64,000 nucleotides of DNA from Kocuria sp. Lineage in GTDB: Bacteria; Actinomycetota; Actinomycetes; Actinomycetales; Micrococcaceae. Location of the stretch: NCBI GenBank assembly GCA_030524035.1, contig JAUNHG010000001.1, forward strand, positions 403,250-467,249, given 5' to 3'. The translations under genes and the position numbers were made by a program. Under the pieces are notes generated by a model. That model did no database searches. It saw nothing but the letters and a program-made list of their open reading frames with translations, and was not told where the DNA came from. Positions 26,461-34,540 of the stretch are shown here, piece after piece (the stretch's first letter is position 1; every line of letters starts with the position of its first letter).

Positions 26461-28206
26461 GTGTCCTCAACCGAATCCGCACCTCCCGCTGCGCAGCAGC
26501 GTGAGGTTTTTTCTAGCCGCACTGTTTTTATCCTGGCAGCCATTGGCTCGGCCATTGGGTTGGGTAATATTTGGCGGTTCCCGTACGCCGCATATGAAAA
26601 CGGCGGTGGGGCCTTTATGGTTCCTTATCTTGTTGCCTTGTTGAGTGCCGGATTACCGTTGCTCATCCTGGACTATGCGGTGGGGCATCGTTACCGGGCG
26701 TCCGCACCTCTGGCATACCGACGGCTGCACCCCAAAGCCGAGTTTCTGGGGTGGTGGCAGCTGTGCATTTGTTTTGTGATTGCGGCTTATTACGCTGTGA
26801 TTTTGGCTTGGGCTGGTTCCTACACCATCTTCTCTGTGACTGAGGCCTGGGGGGATGACCCCGAAGGCTTCTTTATGACGCAGTACTTGCAGGTCGCCGA
26901 TCAGGAAGGGCTGTCCCTGGACTTTGTTCCCCAGGTATTGGTGGGCCTGGTTATTGTGTGGCTTGCTTTGTTGGTGATCATGGCGCTCGGTGTTCAGCGT
27001 GGTGTGGGCCGATTTAATGTCATTTTTATTCCGCTGTTGGTTGTCATGTTTGCGGCAATGGTGGGTATTGCGTTGACCCTTGATGGTGCAGTAGCTGGCT
27101 TGGATGCTTTATTTACCCCGGACTGGTCTGCGCTGAGCGATAGCGGAGTGTGGATGGCGGCCTATGGGCAGATTTTCTTCTCCCTATCAGTGGGATTCGG
27201 CATCATGGTCACCTACGCTTCGTACCTCAAGCGACGTTCTGATTTGACAAGTACTGCGCTGGTTGTCGGTTTTGCCAATTCCAGTTTTGAAATTTTGGCG
27301 GGTATTGGTGTTTTCGCCGCACTGGGCTTCATGGCCACAGCATCCGGTGTGGGTGTGGGGGAAGTTGTTTCGGGTGGTATTGGTCTGGCATTTATCGCCT
27401 TCCCCACGATTGTGTCGGAAGCTCCGCTGGGTGGTTTATTGGGTGTGCTTTTCTTCGGCGCGTTGACTTTCGCCGGTTTTACGTCCCTGATTTCCATTGT
27501 GGAGGTGATTATTGCCGGGGTGCAGGACAAACTGGGGTTGAGCCGAGTGCTATCCACCGTGGCGGTAATCGTTCCATTGGCGGCGGCGTCGTTGCTGTTG
27601 TTCCCCACCACTACCGGATTGAACCTGTTGGATATCACTGATTCGTTCGTGAATAACTTTGGCATTGTGGCGGCGGCGTTGGTGGCGGTAATCCTGCTGT
27701 CAGCGGGACTGTCCGCGCTGCCGGGGCTACGGGATCACATCAACTCTGTATCTGCCTTTAAAGTGGGGCGCACGTGGATGATCTTTGTTGGTGGTGTGGC
27801 TGTCGTGGTTCTGGGGTACACCATCATCGGACAGGTGACTACCGTGCTCACCGAGGGCTACGGTGACATGCCTACCTGGTACGTGGCCACGTTTGGCTGG
27901 GGTATGGCAATCAGCTTGGTGGTGATTTCACTCATCCTCTCCAAGGTGCCGTGGTCCACGCGCTCTCGGCAGGCCCAACCATCTCCGGCCTCAGCGATCT
28001 TTGACTCTGGCCTGGACCAGAAGCACCTCGTCTCCGGTGCCCCTGCAACGCTGACGAGCACGACGGTTCGTGGGCAAACCCCATGGCTCGATGACCAGCC
28101 TTCGGATGATTCCGTACCGTGGGCTGAAGAAACGCCTACCGCGGGACACGGGCGGCACGTCGCCGAACCGCGCGAAACGACTGTGGAGAAGGAGGACATT
28201 CGATGA
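26461..28206 (+). CDS. sodium-dependent amino acid transporter (NSS family)
   Basis: LeuT-fold symporter of 581 residues. The unwound first helix carries the family signature GSAIGLGNIWRFPYAAYENGG (residues about 31-51). Twelve or so hydrophobic segments precede a polar 80-residue cytoplasmic tail. GTG 26461 has GAGGTGG upstream. Its stop overlaps the start of a MetS-like small protein by 4 nt; in Corynebacterium the MetP/MetS pair imports methionine and alanine, so the same is inferred here. The 126-bp upstream gap holds no structure I could recognise. Confidence 0.92.
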   Translation: MSSTESAPPAAQQREVFSSRTVFILAAIGSAIGLGNIWRFPYAAYENGGGAFMVPYLVALLSAGLPLLILDYAVGHRYRASAPLAYRRLHPKAEFLGWWQLCICFVIAAYYAVILAWAGSYTIFSVTEAWGDDPEGFFMTQYLQVADQEGLSLDFVPQVLVGLVIVWLALLVIMALGVQRGVGRFNVIFIPLLVVMFAAMVGIALTLDGAVAGLDALFTPDWSALSDSGVWMAAYGQIFFSLSVGFGIMVTYASYLKRRSDLTSTALVVGFANSSFEILAGIGVFAALGFMATASGVGVGEVVSGGIGLAFIAFPTIVSEAPLGGLLGVLFFGALTFAGFTSLISIVEVIIAGVQDKLGLSRVLSTVAVIVPLAAASLLLFPTTTGLNLLDITDSFVNNFGIVAAALVAVILLSAGLSALPGLRDHINSVSAFKVGRTWMIFVGGVAVVVLGYTIIGQVTTVLTEGYGDMPTWYVATFGWGMAISLVVISLILSKVPWSTRSRQAQPSPASAIFDSGLDQKHLVSGAPATLTSTTVRGQTPWLDDQPSDDSVPWAEETPTAGHGRHVAEPRETTVEKEDIR

Positions 28207-28316
28207 GTGCCGATGCCATTGTGATGCTGTGCATCGCCGGGGTAACGGTGTGGGGTGGGTTGGTTGCCTCCATCGTGCATCTGAGGCGTCACCCTGATCA
28301 GAGTGGGGACCAGTAA
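28203..28316 (+). CDS. methionine/alanine importer small subunit MetS-like (37 aa)
   Basis: A 37-residue protein, too short for most gene finders. It consists of one membrane helix (AIVMLCIAGVTVWGGLVAS) followed by the conserved end IVHLRRHPD. This WGG...SIVxLRRHP pattern is that of MetS, the small subunit required by NSS transporters such as MetP. ATG overlaps the transporter's stop codon (ATGA), strongly supporting a joint function. Confidence 0.88.
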   Translation: MSADAIVMLCIAGVTVWGGLVASIVHLRRHPDQSGDQ

Positions 28317-28349
28317 CGCCTATCGGCTGGTTCCACAACCCCACGTCTT

Positions 28350-28390
28350 GTGATCTTGCGGCGTCAGGCGTGGCGACGTCGCAAGATCAC
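28350..28390. terminator. 16-bp hairpin between convergent metS and rarD
   Basis: Inverted repeat with arms 28350-28365 and 28375-28390 (GTGATCTTGCGGCGTC / GACGTCGCAAGATCAC), one G-U wobble, 9-nt loop. It reaches into the 3' end of rarD and includes its stop. No T-tract follows on either strand, so a bidirectional terminator is likely but not proven. Confidence 0.55.
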
Positions 28391-29278
28391 GGCATCCAGG
28401 ATCAACATCGCCACAGCTATCCACACAGCGATAAAACCTACCCACCGCCCGGTGGATATGGATTCGTGCATAACTGCCACGGCGATCACAAACTGCATCA
28501 CCGGTGTCAGGTACTGCAGCATTCCCACGGTGCTTAAGGGCAACCGGGCTGCTGACATACCAAAAAGCAGCAATGGAACTACCGTGACCGCGCCGGTGCT
28601 TACTAACAGTGCGGTGTGTAGCCACCCGTATTCCCCAATGGTCAGGCTGTTGGTTGTCGCATGCTGCGCGATGATGACGACCACTAGAGGCAGGAGGGTC
28701 AGCGTTTCTACGGTTAGCCCCACCAAGGGGGACCACTGGGAACTGAGTAGGGATTTGGTGAGCCCATAGAGGCCAAACGTCAATGCAAGTCCCAGTGCGA
28801 GCCAAGGAACCTGGCCGTAGAACACGGACATCACCACCACGGCTGTGGCGCCCAGCCCCACAGCCACCCACTGCAGGTGTCGGAGCTTTTCGCGCAACAC
28901 GACAACGCCCAAGCCGATAGACACAATCGGGTTGATGAAATACCCCAGGGAAGCTTCCAGCGTGTGACCAGTGGTTGTTGCGACGGTATACAGCAGCCAG
29001 TTACAGCCGATGAGTACACCGGAAACCATGAACAACACCAGCGTTTTGGGGTGAGTGAACACCGCAAGGAATTGTCCAAACTGGCCCAGGGCTGCCACTA
29101 ATACCAGGCACAGCACCAGAGCAAAAACCACCCGCGCGGACACGATTTCCCAAGCCCCAGAAGGCATCAGGGCGGTGAAATACAGGGGTAACAGCCCCCA
29201 CAAGCCGTAGGCACTAAGCCCATACAGTAAACCCCGGCGGTTATTGCGGTGGGGGCGTTTTAATTCCACGGGGTTCAC
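28364..29278 (-). CDS. rarD: EamA-family transporter RarD
   Basis: Ten-helix drug/metabolite-superfamily permease of 304 residues. It starts with RGLLYGLSAYGLWGLLPLYF, the RarD signature, and carries GVLIGCNWLLYTVAT and YFINPIVSIGLGVVVLREKL. The transported compound is unknown (chloramphenicol sensitivity gave the name). GTG 29278 begins just 15 bp after the end of the next gene on the same strand. Confidence 0.9.
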   Translation of the reverse strand: MNPVELKRPHRNNRRGLLYGLSAYGLWGLLPLYFTALMPSGAWEIVSARVVFALVLCLVLVAALGQFGQFLAVFTHPKTLVLFMVSGVLIGCNWLLYTVATTTGHTLEASLGYFINPIVSIGLGVVVLREKLRHLQWVAVGLGATAVVVMSVFYGQVPWLALGLALTFGLYGLTKSLLSSQWSPLVGLTVETLTLLPLVVVIIAQHATTNSLTIGEYGWLHTALLVSTGAVTVVPLLLFGMSAARLPLSTVGMLQYLTPVMQFVIAVAVMHESISTGRWVGFIAVWIAVAMLILDAVILRRRHA

Positions 29279-29293
29279 GTGGTGCCCCGGCGA

Positions 29294-30475
29294 CTACAAA
29301 CCAAAGAAGCGGTTGAAGAAGCCTTTCTTCTTGGGCTGCGGTGCTTCTTCCACGTGTTCCTCGTCAGGCGCGGGGGGTTGCTTAGTTGGCTGTTCGTCGG
29401 TCCGATCACCAAGATCTGCGGTGGTGAGTTCGTCAGCCGCAGGCTCGTGTGTGGTGGTTTCTTCGGGTGCATCGACACCTGGATCTTCGGCAGGTGATTC
29501 TTCAGCGCTCACGTTCTCGCCAGTAGCTTCGTCAACCTGCTCCGTTAGCGGGGGAACCGTGGTGGTGGTGACTTCGCCAGGGGCAACATCGCGTCGTGGT
29601 TCCTGATCGTAAGGAAGGTCCTCGTTAACCTCGGGCGAGTTTGTGGGTACGGGGGCGTTGAGATCCTCTGGGGATAGCTCAGCCGGCAGGGGGTCTTCGC
29701 TGAGAGTGTCTTCAGTCATGAGGCGGGCGTCAGCGCGGTCAGCGGCCAGAGCTTCACGGCGAGTTCGTGCTTCCTGCTCCAAACGGGACAATTCATCGTC
29801 ACTTACCGTCGATTCAGCGGGCTCCACTCCGGTGATCTGGCGGTTTTCTAACCAAAACCGTTGTGCGCCGTCACGAGTGGTCAGCACACACATGGCGTCG
29901 GTATCCCACTCAATGTGGATCCCGCGTAACTTGGCGTAGGAATCCAGAGCTCGGTTGTGGTCTGTGGCGGTTCCGGTCTGTAAGGCTTCGGCGATGGCCC
30001 GCATCATGGTGTCCGTCGTGACTGGCTCAAGGTCAAGTTCGGAGCCAGTTAACAACAGCCACGCGGTTACGTTTTTGCCCACGCGGGCCGGGTAGTGAGT
30101 CCAGATTCCGGTTAAGGCCTTGGTGGCCAAGGTCAGTTGGCGGGCCAGGCCATCTTGGGCGGGTAGTTCATCCGTGGTCAGTTCCGTCAGCTCTGCCCGC
30201 GCAGCGGATTCACGGGTTTGCACGGCAGCTGCCACTACTTCGGCCGGGAAATGTCCCAGCTCCTGCCACGCCCACACCCAGGAACCCCTATCTGCTGAGT
30301 CTGTGCCCAACAAATGGGGTGTCAGTACTACAGGGGGATCGGACTGCAGGGTAAAAGATGGGACGGAAAAGTCAACGTCCCACTCCACACCCTGGCTCAA
30401 TTCAGCTAACCGCGCCTGGTGCTCGGTTGAGATGAAAATCGAGTCGTCGATCAATTCCTGTAACGAAGTTGTCAT
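29294..30475 (-). CDS. DUF6882-like protein with acidic tail and basic C-terminal end
   Basis: Cytoplasmic-looking protein of 393 residues with no signal peptide or membrane helix. Residues about 1-200 resemble DUF6882: DDSIFISTEHQARLAEL, then a segment with WVWAWQELGHFP and a small helical part. Residues about 240-380 are strongly acidic, Pro/Glu/Thr-rich and disordered. The extreme C-terminus is abruptly basic and aromatic, PKKKGFFNRFFGL, and could be a membrane-binding amphipathic helix. ATG 30475 is preceded by GAGGTC. Function unknown. It is divergent from the SseB-like gene. Confidence 0.72.
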   Translation of the reverse strand: MTTSLQELIDDSIFISTEHQARLAELSQGVEWDVDFSVPSFTLQSDPPVVLTPHLLGTDSADRGSWVWAWQELGHFPAEVVAAAVQTRESAARAELTELTTDELPAQDGLARQLTLATKALTGIWTHYPARVGKNVTAWLLLTGSELDLEPVTTDTMMRAIAEALQTGTATDHNRALDSYAKLRGIHIEWDTDAMCVLTTRDGAQRFWLENRQITGVEPAESTVSDDELSRLEQEARTRREALAADRADARLMTEDTLSEDPLPAELSPEDLNAPVPTNSPEVNEDLPYDQEPRRDVAPGEVTTTTVPPLTEQVDEATGENVSAEESPAEDPGVDAPEETTTHEPAADELTTADLGDRTDEQPTKQPPAPDEEHVEEAPQPKKKGFFNRFFGL

Positions 30476-30581
30476 GACCTCAAGGCTAGCAATGGAGGTA
30501 GCGGGCAGCAGTGGTTGATCCCACCATGGATGTGAGATCGTCGGCGGGCATCCCACGCCGCGCCCGGATAAGGTTGAGTTC

Positions 30582-32024
30582 ATGACGCAGGATCAGCAAC
30601 AACCGACTCGCCGTTCGCGTAACCGTCCCCGTCCTCGGTCGGAGAGTCGGTCGGGTTCGTCGTCGGGCAGCCATGCCGCCGCGCAATTCACGGATGAGCA
30701 GATCACCCAGTCGCTGCGCAACGAGCTCGACAGCGTGGGTAATTGGATACTCGGTGTGCTCAACGCACCCCCAGGGTGGGACCGGATGGAAGTCGACCTG
30801 AAACCACAAGGTGGCCGGGTGTGGCTGCGAATCACGGAGCACCGCGGTGGCCGGGAATTGCCGGGAACTGTGGGCCCCATTACACGCGGCACCCCTGTAT
30901 TGCGCCGTATTAAACGATTGCAGTCGCTGTTTTACCGTCCTGGGCGAGGCACATGGCTATCCACCACCATCACTATCACCGCCGATGGGTGGCCCCAGCC
31001 GCAGTATTCATTTTCTACCCGCCACAACTTTGACGAACGCCCACCCACCTTGGGAGATGAAGGCGCATATCAGTTGGAAGACGGGCTGGAGCACCTGGAA
31101 AGTTTTCCTCGGACACAACAACGTATCCCTGATTGGCTGGCTCACTTGGCTCAGGAAGCCGGACACACCATTGAGGTGCTTGCGCCAGAAGCTGAGGCAG
31201 AGGCCACGCCACAAGGTACTGTGCACCCGCGCTTGCGCGAAGCCATCGCCGGTTTTGCGGCAGCACCGTCAGATACCTCCCTGATTGAGGTGATGCGCCA
31301 ATGCACTACTGGGGAACTGTTGGTGGATGCCACCGGCTCCACAGTGGTTCGTACGAGCAGTGGTGAGGTGGACCCAGAATCCGATATCCGGTTGCAAAGT
31401 TTTGTGGAGCCTGATGGCACTCGGTCTTTGGTGGCCTATACAGCAGAGGCAGATGCCCGGGCGATGTTTGAACGTTCCGGTCAGTTGGGCGAACCGGAAT
31501 TGTTGCGGCAATCCGCCACGGCGGTATTAGAACTGGTGGGGTCGGATCAGCAGTACGACCATTTGATCCTGGATCCCGGCGGTATTTCATGCCGCATTCC
31601 ACGACGTCAGATTGACTGGTTGTTGTCTTCCCCGCGTAATGACGTCGCCAAGAATGGGCTGCTAGCGGGCAATATTCCGCAGGTGCTTTCTGGCCTTGTG
31701 GCGGCTAATAGCGTGTTGCTGTTGGGGGTTCGTCCTGCAGAGGACGGAGGTGCACATGACGTCACGCCAGTGTGGACCAAGCCGGATGATGGTCAGGAAG
31801 CAGACACGATATTGCTGTTTACCTCCGCCGCTGAAGTGGCGGCGCTCGACCCCACGTTAGAAATCCGTTCGGCGTCTGGGCGGGAGGTCTTGCAGTACGC
31901 CCTCACCACAGGAGCCTCACATGTGTGTATTAATGCGCGCCCACCGGTGGTGCGTTTCAGCGTGGAAGACATCCGCAGTGTGTTGGATTCAGTAACTGAT
32001 TCATCGGGGATCAGGATTATTTGA
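30582..32024 (+). CDS. YezG-like plus two SseB-like domains, unknown function
   Basis: 480-residue soluble protein. Residues 1-35 are Arg/Ser-rich and disordered. Residues about 38-175 resemble the YezG/DUF600 immunity-type fold (PPGWDRMEV, FYRPGRGTWLS, LESFPRTQQRIPDWL). Two domains of SseB N-terminal type follow, about 218-340 (ALxx-like TSLIEVMRQCTTGELLVDA and LILDPGGISCRIPR) and about 350-480. The domain calls are from pattern memory and moderately sure. ATG 30582 is 7 nt after TAAGGT. It is divergent from the DUF6882-like gene, so the two may share regulation. Confidence 0.65.
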   Translation: MTQDQQQPTRRSRNRPRPRSESRSGSSSGSHAAAQFTDEQITQSLRNELDSVGNWILGVLNAPPGWDRMEVDLKPQGGRVWLRITEHRGGRELPGTVGPITRGTPVLRRIKRLQSLFYRPGRGTWLSTTITITADGWPQPQYSFSTRHNFDERPPTLGDEGAYQLEDGLEHLESFPRTQQRIPDWLAHLAQEAGHTIEVLAPEAEAEATPQGTVHPRLREAIAGFAAAPSDTSLIEVMRQCTTGELLVDATGSTVVRTSSGEVDPESDIRLQSFVEPDGTRSLVAYTAEADARAMFERSGQLGEPELLRQSATAVLELVGSDQQYDHLILDPGGISCRIPRRQIDWLLSSPRNDVAKNGLLAGNIPQVLSGLVAANSVLLLGVRPAEDGGAHDVTPVWTKPDDGQEADTILLFTSAAEVAALDPTLEIRSASGREVLQYALTTGASHVCINARPPVVRFSVEDIRSVLDSVTDSSGIRII

Positions 32025-32051
32025 TGTCGTGGACGTGCGGAGGGTAGGGCC

Positions 32052-32080
32052 TTGGCCCGTCCGTCCACGCCACGTAGAAT
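32052..32080 (+). promoter_or_regulatory. candidate promoter of the sigma factor gene
   Basis: TTGGCC, a 17-bp spacer and TAGAAT (32075-32080) form a plausible primary-sigma promoter. A 13-nt palindrome, GGCTGATTCAGCC (32095-32107), follows in the presumed leader. Confidence 0.45.
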
Positions 32081-32140
32081 GGCCGCTTTAGGCGGGCTGA
32101 TTCAGCCGCAAAAATCTTTTGGCCTGTAAGGAGGCCCGTC

Positions 32141-34462
32141 ATCGTCCCCCCACATGATTCCCAGCGTGATCCCGGTATTGAGCCAGGTGCGACCGATGAT
32201 TTTCTGATGCAAGCCAGTGCTTCCGAAGCGGACACTGCGGTGGTCCCGGTTGCTTCTTCGGCCGAAAGTGGTCATACACCTCCTGATGCCGTGCCTGACG
32301 ACAACGACACTCAGGACGCTGTGGGGGACGAGCAGCTTCTGGAAGCTGTTCGTGCGGGCGATGAATCTTCTTACGGAGTTCTCTATGAGCGGCATCGTTC
32401 CACGGCGTTGAACGTGGCCCGGATGCACACCCGGAACCTGCATGATGCTGAAGACCTGGTTTCGGAGGCTTTTGCCAAGATTTTGGCGGTGATACGCAAG
32501 GGCGGCGGACCGCAGAAATTCATGCGCAGCTATTTGGTCACCACCATTGGACGCCTGGCGGTGGATCATGCAACAGCCACAGGCAAAGTGCAGCCCGTGG
32601 GGGAGTCTGCCGACCTGGACCAAGTGCAGGATTTTGATGATGTTGTGGTGAAACAGTGCGATGCCGTTGCTGTCGCCACCGCCTATGCGTCCTTGCCGGA
32701 ACGTTGGCAGGCCGTGCTGTGGCACACGGAAGTCGATGGCATGAAGCCCAAGGCTGTTGCCGGGCTGTTAGATATGAGTCCCAACGCAGTATCTGCGTTG
32801 TCCAAGCGTGCGCGCGACGGTTTGCAGACCGCGTATTTACAGGCTCAGGTATCACACGCTGCAACGGACGCCTGCCCGCAGATTGCCGGTGACCTTGGGG
32901 CTTTCGTCAAAGGCAACTTGGGTTCCAGGGCGCGGCGGGACGTTCAACGTCATTTGGATTCGTGTCCACGGTGCACTGCGGAGTATCTTCAGCTTCAGGA
33001 TGTTGGCGTGGGTATGCGCACTTGGTTGCTGCCCGTGTTGGCTGCTTTACCTTTGTGGGGCACAGAATCCAAGGTGCTGTCGGCTCTGATGGTTTCCGGT
33101 GCGGGCGCCACCGCTGCTCCCGGGGATTCGGGCACCACAGTGGAAGCGTCTGAGGCTCTAGGCGTCACGGCTGGGTCTGTGGCTTCGTCCTCCGGTGTTG
33201 TCGATCAAGCTGTTGGGTCAGCCGCCGCTGGCGCAGGTGGTGCCGTCGCACAGCCTGCTGGTTCCCCTCCTGGAACAGGAATTGGTCTGAAGATTGCGGT
33301 GGGGGCGGTAGCAGCTTCTGCGGCTGTGGCGTTGGTGGGTGTCGGTGTTAACACTTTGGTGCAGGACGATGGCACCAACACGTCAACCACACTGGGTGGA
33401 CTCCCTTTCCCCGCTAACGGCGATGTCACCCCTGAAGACGCTGGGGAAACAGCCTCGCCTGAGCAAGGGAGCTCCGGTGGTAACGCGACTGCCCGCAGTA
33501 AGGGGCGCTCTGCTGAGCCGGAAGACGGACAGACGCGAGCAGCGAATGAGCAGCGGAGTCGTTCCCCGTATGTCACGGTGTTTGATCGCATGGAAACCGG
33601 TTTGGACGGTGAATCTGACAACGCCCCGGATGATGCGCAACCAGTAGATAGACCCAGGGATACTGGAGAATCCGCACAGACGCGTACTTCTGCCACACAG
33701 AATCCGTGGGGTTCCGAATCACCCCGGGATCATGAACGTCGTTCTGGCCAGGGGCGGAGGGTGCCCATGGCTTCCCCAACCCCCGAACGTAGCGCGGATT
33801 CGGAGAATTCGCCGGCGTCCACCCCGATAAATCCTCGCCCTACCCCGTCGCGGACCACGCCTGCCCCTGCTCCGGATGACTCACCGGTGCCATCAGAGCC
33901 CACCGTGCCGGCGAGCCCACGGCCGGGCAACACATCAACACCGGCTACCCCGCGCGGCGGATCCGCTCCCGCCGAAGACCCCACAAGCACTCAGGGCGCG
34001 GGGGGAGTGGCTCCTGCGGTTCCCGAAGCGGATTCCGCCAGGCAGCCGGTTGTTGAGCCCGTTTCAGAGCCAGCTGTGCCGGAACCTTTATCGCGACCTG
34101 TTACACCGACCCCCGAGCCTGCACCGCAGCCAACGCCCACGGTGGAACCGTCGGTGGAGCCGTCTCCCCAGCCTTCAGTGGTACCGGAGACAGAACCGAC
34201 ACCGGATTCTGGCGTCGAACCTGAACAAAATCCCCAGCCAGAACCGATGCCTGATTCCACCCCAGACGAGCAACCGGAAACAACGCAACCGACCCCCGAG
34301 CCCACGCCAACATCCCAGGAATCGGTTCCTGCTACCGAGGACCCTGCGGTCGAAGATGTGCCCGATCTCGGGCAGAGTGATGACGCGGCAGATGCGGTGG
34401 AAGAAAGGGCTGGTTCTCGGTGGGGTTGGGACGACAACCAAGGGTGGACCCCCATTGAGTAA
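32141..34462 (+). CDS. ECF sigma factor fused to zinc-finger anti-sigma, membrane helix and Pro-rich tail
   Basis: Single chain combining sigma region 2 (HDAEDLVSEAF), region 4 (WHTEVDGMKPKAVAGLLDMS), an anti-sigma zinc finger (HLDSCPRC about residue 270), a membrane helix (GLKIAVGAVAASAAVALVGVG, about residue 380) and a 350-residue Pro/Glu/Thr-rich tail. By family logic the sigma part is held at the membrane and the tail is outside. The start is unusual: AAGGAGG (32128-32134) sits 6 nt before an in-frame ATC at 32141, whereas the first ordinary start, ATG 32207, has no Shine-Dalgarno sequence. ATG 32207 still keeps all recognised domains. Confidence 0.82.
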   Translation: MVPPHDSQRDPGIEPGATDDFLMQASASEADTAVVPVASSAESGHTPPDAVPDDNDTQDAVGDEQLLEAVRAGDESSYGVLYERHRSTALNVARMHTRNLHDAEDLVSEAFAKILAVIRKGGGPQKFMRSYLVTTIGRLAVDHATATGKVQPVGESADLDQVQDFDDVVVKQCDAVAVATAYASLPERWQAVLWHTEVDGMKPKAVAGLLDMSPNAVSALSKRARDGLQTAYLQAQVSHAATDACPQIAGDLGAFVKGNLGSRARRDVQRHLDSCPRCTAEYLQLQDVGVGMRTWLLPVLAALPLWGTESKVLSALMVSGAGATAAPGDSGTTVEASEALGVTAGSVASSSGVVDQAVGSAAAGAGGAVAQPAGSPPGTGIGLKIAVGAVAASAAVALVGVGVNTLVQDDGTNTSTTLGGLPFPANGDVTPEDAGETASPEQGSSGGNATARSKGRSAEPEDGQTRAANEQRSRSPYVTVFDRMETGLDGESDNAPDDAQPVDRPRDTGESAQTRTSATQNPWGSESPRDHERRSGQGRRVPMASPTPERSADSENSPASTPINPRPTPSRTTPAPAPDDSPVPSEPTVPASPRPGNTSTPATPRGGSAPAEDPTSTQGAGGVAPAVPEADSARQPVVEPVSEPAVPEPLSRPVTPTPEPAPQPTPTVEPSVEPSPQPSVVPETEPTPDSGVEPEQNPQPEPMPDSTPDEQPETTQPTPEPTPTSQESVPATEDPAVEDVPDLGQSDDAADAVEERAGSRWGWDDNQGWTPIE

Positions 34463-34540
34463 ACCGGAACATAGGAACCTCCGCCATGGTTGATCTTGAG
34501 GGAAGCTTTTGCGCCAGGAGAAAAGGATGACAGAGGTTCT

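Noticed and set aside
32154..32207. 17-codon leader peptide ending TGATG at the sigma factor ATG
   Set aside because: Its ATG is 19 nt from the AAGGAGG, too far for good initiation, and the peptide has no notable composition. Kept only as an alternative in the ATC-start finding.
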